Shown: positions 9,024 through 17,420 of the stretch, piece after piece
Layout: every line of letters starts with the position of its first letter
How positions within the stretch are numbered: position 1 is the first letter of the stretch
Assembly (NCBI RefSeq): GCF_035818675.1
Contig: NZ_JAYKZZ010000013.1
Coordinates: 186,001 to 250,000 of the forward strand
Length of the DNA stretch: 64,000 nt
Reading direction: 5' to 3'
Source: Parapedobacter flavus
GTDB lineage: Bacteria > Bacteroidota > Bacteroidia > Sphingobacteriales > Sphingobacteriaceae
The notes under the pieces: model-generated
Seen by the model: only the letters and a program-made list of their open reading frames with translations
The model's database searches: none
Told to the model about the DNA's origin: nothing
Made by a program: the position numbers and the translations under genes

Positions 9024-9737
9024 TTATGCCCCAATTTGATGGTTTGATTGTACCGTGCGTTGCTCTATCCGCTTTTCGTAGTCCGTCCCTTGGAAAATCC
9101 GGTGCACATAAATACCGGGAGTATGGATGTGGTCGGGATCCAGTTCGCCTACGGGCACCAGCTCTTCCACTTCGGCAATCGTGGTTTTACCAGCCATCGC
9201 CATGATGGGATTAAAATTACGCGCCGTCATCCGGTACATTAAATTTCCAGCGGTGTCGCCTTTCCATGCTTTTACAATCGCAAAATCAGCTTCAAACGCC
9301 ATTTCCAACAAATAATCTTTCCCACCGAAATCGCGCACCTCTTTTCCCTCGGCCACTTCGGTGCCCACGCCTGCCGGTGTAAAAATAGCAGGCATCCCAT
9401 AGCCCGCCGCCATACAGCGCGAGGCCAATGTACCCTGTGGCACCAGCTCCACTTCCAATTCGCCGGAGAGCAGTTGCCGTTCGAACTCCGCATTTTCGCC
9501 CACATACGAGGCAATCATCTTTTTCACCTGCCGCTTTTGGAGCAATAGTCCGATGCCAAAATCATCCACGCCGGCATTATTCGAAATGCAGGTCAAACCC
9601 GAAACCCCTTGCTTTACGATCTCATTAATACAGTTTTCAGGAATGCCACATAAACCGAAACCGCCCAGCATCAACGTCATCCCATCGGTCACGCCGACAA
9701 TCGCCTCATTCGCATTGGTTACTACTTTATTGATCAT
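9024..9737 (-). CDS. scoA: 3-oxoacid CoA-transferase subunit A
   Basis: The A subunit (237 residues) partners with ScoB. The CoA-binding glycine-rich motif LMLGGFGLCGIPENCI lies at about 21-36. TCISNNAGVDDFGIG and the GTEVAEGKEVRDFGGKDYLLE segment are typical of family I CoA-transferase alpha subunits. It is the first gene of a two-gene operon, convergent with the uridine kinase gene (1-nt gap to scoB's end). The TTAATT-rich upstream region shows no clear consensus promoter. Confidence 0.93.
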   Translation of the reverse strand: MINKVVTNANEAIVGVTDGMTLMLGGFGLCGIPENCINEIVKQGVSGLTCISNNAGVDDFGIGLLLQKRQVKKMIASYVGENAEFERQLLSGELEVELVPQGTLASRCMAAGYGMPAIFTPAGVGTEVAEGKEVRDFGGKDYLLEMAFEADFAIVKAWKGDTAGNLMYRMTARNFNPIMAMAGKTTIAEVEELVPVGELDPDHIHTPGIYVHRIFQGTDYEKRIEQRTVQSNHQIGA

Positions 9738-9870
9738 ACCTGTCTTTTAATTGGTTAACCCCGAAAATCGGGATGCCGACAAGTTACAAAAGTCGCCATC
9801 ATCTTGCAAACCGAAAGGACGGAACAGTTAAAAAAAACCGTCTTAATTAGAATTTTTCTAAACTAAAGCA

Positions 9871-9878
9871 TATCTTTG
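9871..9878 (+). promoter_or_regulatory. -7 box directly before the Cys-rich gene
   Basis: TATCTTTG matches TAnnTTTG exactly and ends 6 nt before the ATG at 9885. A weak TTAG lies 20 nt upstream in place of TTTG. The transcript would have almost no leader. Confidence 0.5.
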
Positions 9879-9884
9879 CACGCT

Positions 9885-10058
9885 ATGTTTGAAGAGCGCC
9901 CACTATTCGCCTGTGATGAATCGATTTGCGCCTGCGCTACGGATCCACGGTACTTCAAAGGGCTGAACCCCTATGGCGATGGGTGTGGTTGTGATTTCAA
10001 GAAATGCTGCAAGAAGTATAAAAAGGGAAAACGCTGCAAGAAGTGCCCTAAACGTTGA
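9885..10058 (+). CDS. Small Cys- and Lys-rich protein of unknown function
   Basis: A 57-residue protein with nine cysteines: CDESICAC near the N-terminus, then CGC, KKCCKKYKKGKRCKKCPKR at the C-terminus. There is no signal peptide. The cysteine spacing suggests metal binding or a redox role, and the basic tail could bind nucleic acid; neither is shown. A TTG at 9876 would add three residues, but the ATG at 9885 fits the -7 box better. Its stop codon is immediately followed by the stop codon of the convergent MFS gene, with no bases between. Confidence 0.7.
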   Translation: MFEERPLFACDESICACATDPRYFKGLNPYGDGCGCDFKKCCKKYKKGKRCKKCPKR

Positions 10059-11285
10059 TTATTCTACAAAATCCAAATCCCTGTCGAAGCTTTCCTTTAA
10101 CCGGCTAATCGCGAAGATAGCGATGCCCGTGAGCAGAAAGATCATGATGTAAGCCGCAGTGATGATTCCTGTGTAGCCCACGAAAAACTCAAAAAGAAAT
10201 GTTGATGGAATCAGCGCACCTCGCACGAAGTTCGGCGCCGTGGTGGTCACCGTAGCTCGCAGGTTGGTACCGAACTGCTCAGAGGCGATGGTTACGAATG
10301 TTGCCCAATAACCGATGGCAATTCCCATGAAAAAGGCAATCCAATGAAAGCGTTCCTCGGTTATGCCATCGCTGCTCAGGTACCATATCGACGAGGCAAT
10401 GATCATAATTTGGAAAATAAACACCGCTAGCCTTCGCGACTTGGTAAGCTGGGCGAACAAACCAGCCGCCATATCACCCAGCGAGAGGCCCAAGTACGTA
10501 AATAGGATCCCTTTGCCGGCGCTTAGCGTTACCGGGGCGCCCAACGCCCTACCGAACTCGGGCGCCTGGGTAATTAATATGCCCACCACGAACCAGATCG
10601 GCAGGCCGATGAGCAGACAATAAATATAACGTTTAAAACGCCCCGCATCGGTAAAGAGCATACTCAGCTTGCCCTTTTGAACGGGTTTTTCCGACAATTT
10701 CTTGAACATCCCCGATTCGAATGTGCCCACCCGTAGGATAAGCAGCAACAACCCCATGCCGCCTCCTACGAAATACGCACTGCGCCAGTCGAAAAATTCA
10801 GAAACATAGTAGGCCACGATAGCACCCAGCACGCCAACCGAAGCCACGATCATGGTCCCATACCCACGTTTACTCTTATGCATCGCCTCACTAACGAGTG
10901 TAATACCGGCACCCAGTTCACCGGCCAAGCCAATACCTGCAATGAAGCGGATAATCGCATACGAATGGATATCCTGCACAAGCCCATTGGCAATATTGGC
11001 CACCGAGTACATTAGAATCGACCCGAAGAGCACCTTGATGCGGCCAATCCGATCGCCCAACACGCCCCACAATAATCCACCAAGCAGTAGTCCACCCATC
11101 TGCATATTCAGCACGTACTCGCCATCCGTGCGCATCGCCGATTCGGGGATACCGATATCGTGGAAGCTTTGCACCCGAACAATCGAGAAGATCACAAGGT
11201 CATAAATATCAACAAAATAGCCCAATGCGGCTACGACAACCAACAGCCATGTATTTCTGGAGTTGATGCGGTTTTCTTTGGTCAT
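10059..11285 (-). CDS. MFS transporter (metabolite:H+ symporter-like)
   Basis: A 408-residue inner-membrane carrier with about 12 membrane helices. The MFS loop 2-3 signature appears as GVLGDRIGRIKVL (about 74-86), and IRFIAGIGLAGELGAGITLV in helix 4 is typical of the sugar/metabolite:H+ symporter branch. The long central loop (FKKLSEKPVQKGK) divides the two halves. The substrate is unknown: the helix 4 pattern favours an organic acid or sugar, but this is inference. The gene is convergent and abutting with the Cys-rich gene. The 128-nt divergent region before 11414 holds the promoter of the next unit. Confidence 0.85.
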   Translation of the reverse strand: MTKENRINSRNTWLLVVVAALGYFVDIYDLVIFSIVRVQSFHDIGIPESAMRTDGEYVLNMQMGGLLLGGLLWGVLGDRIGRIKVLFGSILMYSVANIANGLVQDIHSYAIIRFIAGIGLAGELGAGITLVSEAMHKSKRGYGTMIVASVGVLGAIVAYYVSEFFDWRSAYFVGGGMGLLLLILRVGTFESGMFKKLSEKPVQKGKLSMLFTDAGRFKRYIYCLLIGLPIWFVVGILITQAPEFGRALGAPVTLSAGKGILFTYLGLSLGDMAAGLFAQLTKSRRLAVFIFQIMIIASSIWYLSSDGITEERFHWIAFFMGIAIGYWATFVTIASEQFGTNLRATVTTTAPNFVRGALIPSTFLFEFFVGYTGIITAAYIMIFLLTGIAIFAISRLKESFDRDLDFVE

Positions 11286-11362
11286 CCCAGTACGATTTAA
11301 AGCGCTAAAATAATAAAATTTCCTTCTTTCTGAACCTGGTCTGCTGGCCGGTTAATGTGCGG

Positions 11363-11394
11363 ATTGTATATCAATCTAATTTTAGGTAAATTTG
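11363..11394 (+). promoter_or_regulatory. Promoter of the lipoprotein/SCO/cytochrome c operon
   Basis: ATTG (11363-11366), 20-nt spacer, TAAATTTG (11387-11394), a good match to the Bacteroidota consensus. It ends 19 nt before the ATG at 11414. Confidence 0.6.
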
Positions 11395-11413
11395 TCATCA
11401 AACAAAAGATGAG

Positions 11414-11860
11414 ATGATGAAAAAGACGATATTTCCAGCCGTTGCTAGCTTGCTGCTGCTTGCTGCCTGTAACGGCGGCGGTAGTGATACCGTTGAAATC
11501 GACCAATTGCGTGACGAGGCGATTGCGATCCACGATGAGATTATGCCTCAAATCAGTGCTTTCGACCGGAATACGGTAAAAATCGACTCTCTTTTATCCA
11601 GTTTGCCCGAACTGAAAGCGGCCAACCCGGATATCGACACCGCGCAGGTGCGTACAGATTTATCTGGCCTGAAAGAGCGCTTGGAGGGGGCAACCAATGC
11701 GATGATGGATTGGATGACGGGCTTTGATGTCGACCCCCAGGATAAATCAGCTACCGAAATCAAAACCTATTACGAGAAGGAGGTCGAGAAGGTCAAGGAA
11801 ATGAAAATAATCTTTGATGAGGCCGCCAGGGAAAGCACCGAAAAATTAGCGCAATTTTAA
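11414..11860 (+). CDS. Lipoprotein with helical, coiled-coil-like body
   Basis: A 148-residue predicted lipoprotein. A short signal peptide ends in the lipobox LLAAC (Cys19), followed by a Gly-rich spacer. The rest is strongly charged and helical (TVEIDQLRDEAIAIHDEIMPQ, EKEVEKVKEMKI), consistent with a coiled coil; I recognise no named family. It is the first gene of a unit with a SCO protein and a cytochrome c, only 4 nt apart, so a role near the respiratory chain or copper delivery is an inference from position. Two adjacent ATGs (11414 and 11417) could both serve. Confidence 0.75.
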   Translation: MMKKTIFPAVASLLLLAACNGGGSDTVEIDQLRDEAIAIHDEIMPQISAFDRNTVKIDSLLSSLPELKAANPDIDTAQVRTDLSGLKERLEGATNAMMDWMTGFDVDPQDKSATEIKTYYEKEVEKVKEMKIIFDEAARESTEKLAQF

Positions 11861-11864
11861 TCGT

Positions 11865-12509
11865 ATGCGTATTATTTCTTTCGTGTTAGGCGTCTGTATG
11901 TTAAGTTGTGTGATGGCTTGCCAGTCAACGACCGAGCGCACACTGCCCATACTCGGACCCCGCGAACCGGTAACCCGGGTGGTCGATGGCCAAACCGTTA
12001 CGGATACGGCGTATCACACCATCGCCGACTTCCGGCTACTCAACCAGGATAGTGTTTTCATTGATAACCATACGTTCAATAATGGTGTATACATCGCAAA
12101 TTTTTTCTTCACCCATTGCCCCAGCATCTGCCCCACCATGCAGCGCAACCTGTTGAAAGTGTACGAGAAATATAAGGGCGACAAACGGGTACGATTCCTT
12201 TCACACAGTATCGATTTCCGCTACGATTCGCCTAGTGTGCTCAAAGCGTATGCAGGAAAATTGGGGGTCACCAATGACCAATGGCAGTTTGTAACGGGCA
12301 GCAAAGCGGAGATTTACGGCCTCTCCGATAGTTATATGGTTTATACCAAGGAAGATGCCGGTGTACCCGGTGGCTATGACCACTCGGGCCATTTCCTGCT
12401 GGTAGACCAAAACAGGCACATCCGGGGAGCGTATGATGGCACCAACGACGCCCAACTGGAGCTGCTATTTGATGATTTGGCCGTTCTGCTGAACGAGACA
12501 CCCAACTGA
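11865..12509 (+). CDS. SCO1/SenC family copper chaperone lipoprotein
   Basis: A 214-residue SCO family protein, expected to deliver copper to, or reduce, the CuA site of cytochrome c oxidase on the periplasmic side. The thioredoxin-like fold carries the CxxxC motif HCPSICPTMQ (Cys85, Cys89), and the distal metal-ligand His is in GYDHSGHFLLVD. The N-terminus has a lipobox-like VMAC (Cys19). It overlaps the cytochrome c start by one base (TGATG), so translation is coupled. No oxidase subunit lies in the window. Confidence 0.9.
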   Translation: MRIISFVLGVCMLSCVMACQSTTERTLPILGPREPVTRVVDGQTVTDTAYHTIADFRLLNQDSVFIDNHTFNNGVYIANFFFTHCPSICPTMQRNLLKVYEKYKGDKRVRFLSHSIDFRYDSPSVLKAYAGKLGVTNDQWQFVTGSKAEIYGLSDSYMVYTKEDAGVPGGYDHSGHFLLVDQNRHIRGAYDGTNDAQLELLFDDLAVLLNETPN

Positions 12510-12919
12510 TGCGCAACCGCTGCTTAATTCTTGTCGCGGGGTTGCTATCGCTGTATATGGTGCTCCATTCGTGCCAAAGTGAACAGGCCATCCGTACGGC
12601 ACAATACACGGTAAACGGAAAGGACGTTTATACCACCCATTGCCAGAATTGCCACGGAGCAAACGGTGAGGGGCTTGGTAAATTATATCCACCGCTTACT
12701 GACAGTACGTTTCTATCCACCCATCGGGAACAACTGGCGTGCATCGTGAAATACGGCAAGGCAGAAATGCCCGCCAATCCAACCCTCTCGCCCATTGAGA
12801 TCGCCTACGTGCTCACTTATATCGGTAATTCATTTGGCCACTCCATGGATATGTTTACGCAGGAGGAGATTCATTCAGGGCTCAAGGCCTGCCGAGACTC
12901 GAATGGCCGGGAAGAATAA
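12509..12919 (+). CDS. Class I cytochrome c, membrane-anchored
   Basis: A 136-residue mono-haem cytochrome c. The haem motif CQNCH is at residues 45-49 (with GANGEGLGKLYPPL behind it), and the likely axial Met is Met87 in KAEMPANPTLS. The N-terminal hydrophobic stretch ends in HSC (Cys22), so it may be a lipoprotein on the periplasmic face. It is the last gene of the unit with SCO, which suggests electron transfer to a terminal oxidase. It ends 2 nt before the convergent DUF3037 gene. Confidence 0.9.
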   Translation: MRNRCLILVAGLLSLYMVLHSCQSEQAIRTAQYTVNGKDVYTTHCQNCHGANGEGLGKLYPPLTDSTFLSTHREQLACIVKYGKAEMPANPTLSPIEIAYVLTYIGNSFGHSMDMFTQEEIHSGLKACRDSNGREE

Positions 12920-12921
12920 GG

Positions 12922-13305
12922 TCACATCACCAATTCCTGAAAAAGACGGTCTAAGGTCGCTTCGGCCGACTCGCACAGTCCGGGGTGTACAGCCGATGTC
13001 TGGATAACCGTGCTCCGCTTGGCTGTGAGCCAGCGGAACCGCTCGGCCATCTCAAGGGCAGCAATCGGACCACCCTCCTTATGGCCACCACATACCTGCT
13101 GGAAGGCGCGAAGGTAGGATTCTAGTTCGTCGATGGTCACTGGAAGGCGAAATGCCTGTAGGCGCGATGTATCCAGCGTATAGCGCATGGCCAAGAAGCG
13201 CTGCCCGCGGCAGTACAACACCACCCCCGCGTTGAGGAACTCTTCGCGTGCAACCTGCGGCACTACGCGGATAACGGCATACTCAAATAATTCTTTCGCG
13301 GGCAT
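12922..13305 (-). CDS. DUF3037 domain protein
   Basis: A 127-residue soluble protein of the DUF3037 family; the opening FEYAVIRVVPQVAREEFLNAGVVLYC is the family hallmark. Function is unknown. It is encoded just downstream of a HipA-like kinase, overlapping it by 23 nt from the ATG at 13305 (a start at 13323 would overlap more). This pairing recurs in other bacteria from what I recall, so the two probably act together. Rough secondary structure is alpha/beta with a helical C-terminal half. Confidence 0.85.
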   Translation of the reverse strand: MPAKELFEYAVIRVVPQVAREEFLNAGVVLYCRGQRFLAMRYTLDTSRLQAFRLPVTIDELESYLRAFQQVCGGHKEGGPIAALEMAERFRWLTAKRSTVIQTSAVHPGLCESAEATLDRLFQELVM

Positions 13306-14059
13306 GTTTCGCTTCGTTAACAAAAATCGCTGATGCCGCTAAGCGCATCGTTAAAAACTGCCGGTACACATCGCGGGCCTCCCCGGGCGACGGTCCGCCC
13401 ACATCGGCCAACCATGCGTCTGGAATGGACTGTACAATGTGTTCAATTACTGGTGGCGTAAGCTTGGCTTTGCCTATTTTATCCACCTCATCTAAGCTCG
13501 ATGCCGAGGCCAGAAGCACGTGGTCCTTTACGCTGACAAACGGCTTTGTGGCCTGCAATTCCCAGTTATCCCACGTGTGGTGGAAATAGAGGGCAGCACC
13601 ATGGTCAATGAGCCAAAGTTCCTTATGCCACATCAGCATATTCGTGTTTTTTGCCGTCCGGTCTACATTGGTAAGCAGGCAATCCAGCCACACGATTTGC
13701 GAGGCCAACTCGGCATCGACCTTGGTCACCACAGGATCGAAGGTGATGGCCCCCGATAGGTAATGCAACGCGAGGTTGAGTCCGGTGCTGGCCCGCAGCA
13801 AATCTTGAATTTCCTCATCTGGCTCCGTCCGGCCGAACGCCTCATCGAGCTGGGCAAATACAATTTCCGGCACGCGTAAGCCCAAGGCACGGGCGATCTC
13901 ACCGCCCAGCAGTTCGGCGATAAGCGCCTTGCTGCCCTGTCCGGCCCCGCGGAATTTAAGCGCATAAAGGAAACCGTCATCCGCCTCGGCAATGGCCGGC
14001 AACGACCCGCCCTCCCGCAGGGGCGTAACATAACGGGTTACCTGTACGGTTCGTAACAT
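13283..14059 (-). CDS. HipA-like kinase (HipA_2 type)
   Basis: A 258-residue protein related to the catalytic part of HipA Ser/Thr kinases but lacking the usual HipB partner. Visible elements are the ATP-binding YALKFRGAGQGSKALIAELL (conserved Lys), the catalytic loop LLTNVDRTAKNTN (Asp and Asn) and the metal-binding IDHGAAL. This is the compact HipA_2-type kinase that sits beside DUF3037. The ATG at 14059 was chosen over one at 14164, because the longer form would cover the promoter. A 14-bp palindrome abuts its -7 box, suggesting autoregulation. The target is unknown. Confidence 0.82.
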   Translation of the reverse strand: MLRTVQVTRYVTPLREGGSLPAIAEADDGFLYALKFRGAGQGSKALIAELLGGEIARALGLRVPEIVFAQLDEAFGRTEPDEEIQDLLRASTGLNLALHYLSGAITFDPVVTKVDAELASQIVWLDCLLTNVDRTAKNTNMLMWHKELWLIDHGAALYFHHTWDNWELQATKPFVSVKDHVLLASASSLDEVDKIGKAKLTPPVIEHIVQSIPDAWLADVGGPSPGEARDVYRQFLTMRLAASAIFVNEAKHARERII

Positions 14060-14074
14060 TGAATGATCCACGGT

Positions 14075-14096
14075 CAAAGATATCAAATCGATTTGA
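14075..14096 (-). promoter_or_regulatory. -7 box and adjoining 14-bp palindrome before the HipA-like kinase
   Basis: Minus-strand -7 box TATCTTTG (14075-14082) is directly followed upstream by the perfect palindrome TCAAATCGATTTGA (14083-14096). A repressor bound there would cover the spacer of the promoter. No clear -33 box is seen. Confidence 0.55.
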
Positions 14097-14146
14097 AGAT
14101 TCGTGTAAAGCGCCGACCGGTTAACCATCAAATCACCAAATTCTTT

Positions 14147-14154
14147 TATCTTTG
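14147..14154 (+). promoter_or_regulatory. -7 box before the DUF1599 gene
   Basis: TATCTTTG, exact match to TAnnTTTG, ending 8 nt before the ATG at 14163. It is divergent from the kinase promoter, the two -7 boxes lying 64 nt apart. Confidence 0.5.
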
Positions 14155-14162
14155 CCAATACC

Positions 14163-14711
14163 ATGGATACATCAGTACAATACGACCGTATTATCGAGCA
14201 CTGCCAGCAATTATTCGCAAAAAAAACAGCCGATTACGGCACCGCATGGCGCATCATGCGTCCTGCATCGATCACCGACCAGCTATACATCAAGGCACAA
14301 CGCATCCGTACCCTCGAGGAAAAAAAAGTTTCCAAGGTGGGCGAAGGGGTGATCGACGAATACATAGGCATTGTCAATTATTGTGTCATCGGCACCTTGC
14401 AATTGCAACTGGGTACCAGCATCAATGAACAATTACCGCCCGATGCGGTGCGACAGCAATATGAACAGGCCGTTCGTGAAACCAAGGAACTGATGTTTGC
14501 CAAGAACCACGATTACGGCGAAGCGTGGCGCGATATGCGGTTAACATCGCTCACCGATCTCATCCTAACGAAAATCTATCGCGTAAAGCAAATCGAAGAT
14601 AACGATGGGCAAACGGTAGCTTCCGAGGGCATAAAAGCAAACTACCAGGACATGCTCAATTATGCCGTGTTTGCACTGATCAAACTTGGGGTTGCCGACA
14701 GTAAATCCTAA
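14163..14711 (+). CDS. DUF1599 (nucleotide modification-associated domain 1) protein
   Basis: A 182-residue soluble protein made of two similar halves. Each has the motif K(N/T)xDYGxAWRxMR: KKTADYGTAWRIMRPASITD at 20-39 and KNHDYGEAWRDMRLTSLTD at about 117-135. The name of the Pfam domain comes from its occurrence beside base-modification genes in phages; in Bacteroidota it is a conserved chromosomal gene with unknown activity. It begins a chain with the BT_3928-type gene (3-nt gap) and aroK. Confidence 0.85.
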   Translation: MDTSVQYDRIIEHCQQLFAKKTADYGTAWRIMRPASITDQLYIKAQRIRTLEEKKVSKVGEGVIDEYIGIVNYCVIGTLQLQLGTSINEQLPPDAVRQQYEQAVRETKELMFAKNHDYGEAWRDMRLTSLTDLILTKIYRVKQIEDNDGQTVASEGIKANYQDMLNYAVFALIKLGVADSKS

Positions 14712-14714
14712 ACG

Positions 14715-15911
14715 ATGATGAACACCACAACGAACCCACCCGCCCGCACCAATTACCTGCTCATTTTTGCGCGGCTATTCACTGGTCTGCTCTTCATTTT
14801 CTCCGGGTTGATTAAGGCCAACGACCCAACGGGCTTCGGTTATAAGCTCGAAGAATATTTCCTGGTATTCGGCACCCAATTCCTCAATGATTACGCTGTC
14901 ACCATTGCTGTTGTCATCTGTGGATTGGAAATTTTGCTCGGTGCACTACTCTTGCTCGGGTTATGGAAGCGTACCGTTGCGTGGGGCCTGCTATTACTGA
15001 TCCTTTTTTTCACCTTCCTCACCTTCTATTCTGCATTTTTTGAGGTAGTCACTTCATGTGGCTGCTTCGGCGATGCCATCCCCCTCACCCCTTGGCAGTC
15101 GTTCGGCAAAGATCTGGTGCTATTGGCGCTTATCCTGATTATCTTTTTCAATCGCGATGCCATCCGCCCCATGGTCTCCGGCAGCGGAACGCAGGTATTC
15201 CTGACGGTTGCCTTGGCCATCGTATCGGTAGGTATCGGCATTTATACCGTCAATTACCTCCCGTTCATCGATTTCCTGCCCTACAAAAAAGGCAATAACC
15301 TCCCCGCACTCATGACCTTGCCCGAAGGCAAAGTGGGCGATCAATACGACATCATCTACACCCTGCGCCACAAAAAATCGGGCGAGGAAAAACAGGTTTC
15401 GGATAAAGTCTACCTGGCCGATGAGCTCTGGAAAGATGAAGCATGGGAAATTATCGGGGATCCCGAAAGCAAGTTGGTAAAAAAGGGCTACCAGGTACCC
15501 ATCCCCGACCTACTCATCAGTGACGCCAATGGCGAAGATGTTACCCAACAGCTTGTTGAAAACCCTTACTATAACCTCGTGGTGGTCGCATGGAATCTCG
15601 ACCAGACCAATCTGGACGCGTTGCACCGCGTTAACGCCCTGGTCACCGAAGTCGCCGAGGCATACAATATCCGCACTATCCTACTGACCGCTAGCGGCAC
15701 GCAGCAAGCCGAACAAATCAGCCGCGAGCTCGGTCTACTTACCGAGATCTTCTACGCGGACGCCGTGCCCCTCAAAAGCATGGTCCGTGCCAACCCCGGT
15801 GTGCTCTTGCTCCGCAACGGCACGGTTATCGATAAATGGCATTACAACACGCTGCCCGATTTCAAAACATTAGACAACCGTTATTTTAAAAGAGCCTATC
15901 AAGATGACTGA
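14715..15911 (+). CDS. BT_3928-type membrane protein (DoxX/MauE-like plus thioredoxin-like tail)
   Basis: A 398-residue protein. The first 180 residues form four to five membrane helices of the DoxX/MauE kind (FARLFTGLLFIFSGLIKANDP, with TSCGCFGDAIPLT in a loop, a vicinal Cys pair typical of MauE-like redox proteins). The C-terminal part (about 200-398) is extracytoplasmic or cytoplasmic alpha/beta with a thioredoxin-fold look but no CxxC. Function is unknown; a redox role is inferred from the Cys pair. Its end overlaps aroK by 8 nt. Confidence 0.82.
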   Translation: MMNTTTNPPARTNYLLIFARLFTGLLFIFSGLIKANDPTGFGYKLEEYFLVFGTQFLNDYAVTIAVVICGLEILLGALLLLGLWKRTVAWGLLLLILFFTFLTFYSAFFEVVTSCGCFGDAIPLTPWQSFGKDLVLLALILIIFFNRDAIRPMVSGSGTQVFLTVALAIVSVGIGIYTVNYLPFIDFLPYKKGNNLPALMTLPEGKVGDQYDIIYTLRHKKSGEEKQVSDKVYLADELWKDEAWEIIGDPESKLVKKGYQVPIPDLLISDANGEDVTQQLVENPYYNLVVVAWNLDQTNLDALHRVNALVTEVAEAYNIRTILLTASGTQQAEQISRELGLLTEIFYADAVPLKSMVRANPGVLLLRNGTVIDKWHYNTLPDFKTLDNRYFKRAYQDD

Positions 15912-16416
15912 CTCCAAGCCCGTTTTCCTCATCGGTTTCATGGGAAGTGGTAAAACCACCTGGGGCCGCAAGCTCGCCCTCAAAACCGGGCGGGCCTTTA
16001 TCGACCTCGACGAAGAAATCGTCAACGAAACAGGCGTGCCCATAGCCGAATACTTTTCGCAGCATGGCGAAACCGCATTCCGGACACTGGAAAGCCGCAT
16101 TCTCAAAAACCTGCCATTCGAACAGCCGGCTGTGGTTGCCACGGGTGGCGGCACCCCCTGTTATTTCGACAACATGGCCTGGATGAATAAAACCGGCAAA
16201 ACCATCTATCTTTGTATGCCTCCAAAAGCGTTGTGGAGTAGACTCATGCAAACCGATATCGCCGCGCGACCGGCGCTCGGCGGGCTCACCGGCATGGCAT
16301 TGCTCGACGATATCACCGCCAAACTGGCCGATCGCACCCCACACTACCAACAAGCTACCCACATTGTCGACCAGCTTTCCATGCGATTAGAGGACCTGAT
16401 TAGCCTTTCGAAGTGA
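15904..16416 (+). CDS. aroK: Shikimate kinase
   Basis: A 170-residue enzyme that phosphorylates shikimate at the 3-hydroxyl in aromatic amino acid biosynthesis. Walker A GFMGSGKT is at residues 11-18, FIDLDEEIV supplies the shikimate-binding Asp, FRTLESRIL the conserved Arg/Glu, and VVATGGGTPCY the Gly-rich loop. MQTDIAARPAL is the lid segment. The start lies within the previous gene. Length is normal. Confidence 0.93.
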   Translation: MTDSKPVFLIGFMGSGKTTWGRKLALKTGRAFIDLDEEIVNETGVPIAEYFSQHGETAFRTLESRILKNLPFEQPAVVATGGGTPCYFDNMAWMNKTGKTIYLCMPPKALWSRLMQTDIAARPALGGLTGMALLDDITAKLADRTPHYQQATHIVDQLSMRLEDLISLSK

Positions 16417-16472
16417 TTGTTAACGACAAATCGTTATCTTTATCCGGTTATCTCATTTCCGATGTTTACATT

Positions 16473-17414
16473 ATGATCCGTCGCCCGCTCCCCTTTCTGG
16501 TCCTCGCGCTGATTGCCCTCGCTTCCGCCTGTATACCCGCCAGCGTAGGTAATGGTGAATACCGAAACGGAGGGCATCACATTAAACTGGGCACCGTGGA
16601 CGACCTATACCGTTTCCTCACGTATACCGAGAGCCGCTACCCATTGATCAGCGCACACCGCGGCGGACCGGCAAGTGGTTTCCCCGAAAATGCGATTGAG
16701 ACCTTTGAAAACAGTTACCGCTACCAGCCACTCATCATCGAGTGCGATGTACGGATGACCAATGATTCGGTACTCGTATTGCTGCACGACGAAACGCTGG
16801 ACCGCACCACCACCGGGTCGGGCAAGGTGGCCGATTGGAACTTTTCGGAGCTCAGGGAGCTCTACCTGAAAGACCCCGACGGGAAAACCACCCGCTACCG
16901 TATTCCCTCCCTCGATGAAGCCCTGCAATGGGGCGCAGGCAAAGTCATCTTTACTATCGACGTGAAACGCGATGTACCCTACGCCTTCGTTATCGACGCC
17001 ATACAGCGTAACCACGCACAAGCCTATAGCGTAATCATCACCTACAATGCGGGGCAAGCCGCAACCGTACACCAATTGGCCCCCGATTTAATGATCTCGG
17101 CGTCCATCCGCTCCCGCGAAGACCTGCTTAGGCTCAACGACCGCAGCATTCCCGACAATCGGCTGGTCGCATTCGTGGGAACCTCCAACGTGGCACCCGC
17201 GGTATACGGTCTATTGCACGACCATGGTATCCTCTGCATCTTGGGCACCATAGGTAATATCGATAAGCAGGCCGCGACACGTGGCGACACCGTTTATAGA
17301 CACTTGGTAGAAAATGGGGCCGACATCCTAGCGACGGACCGGCCGCGTGAAGCGGGTGACGCGTTGCATGCCTATCGCTTAGCCCATAAACTGACATCCA
17401 ATTTCATCAATTGA
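16473..17414 (+). CDS. Glycerophosphodiester phosphodiesterase lipoprotein
   Basis: A 313-residue GDPD family enzyme, probably periplasmic, that hydrolyses glycerophosphodiesters to glycerol-3-phosphate and an alcohol. The catalytic segment is ISAHRGGPASGFPENAIETF, with the second His in VLLHDETLDRTTTG; the acidic metal ligands are in IECDVRMTND. The signal sequence ends in ALASAC, a plausible lipobox. The ATG at 16473 gives a normal signal peptide; the upstream start at 16413 would add 20 odd residues. It is followed 6 nt later by the ABC ATPase gene. Confidence 0.87.
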   Translation: MIRRPLPFLVLALIALASACIPASVGNGEYRNGGHHIKLGTVDDLYRFLTYTESRYPLISAHRGGPASGFPENAIETFENSYRYQPLIIECDVRMTNDSVLVLLHDETLDRTTTGSGKVADWNFSELRELYLKDPDGKTTRYRIPSLDEALQWGAGKVIFTIDVKRDVPYAFVIDAIQRNHAQAYSVIITYNAGQAATVHQLAPDLMISASIRSREDLLRLNDRSIPDNRLVAFVGTSNVAPAVYGLLHDHGILCILGTIGNIDKQAATRGDTVYRHLVENGADILATDRPREAGDALHAYRLAHKLTSNFIN

Positions 17415-17420
17415 CGTACC

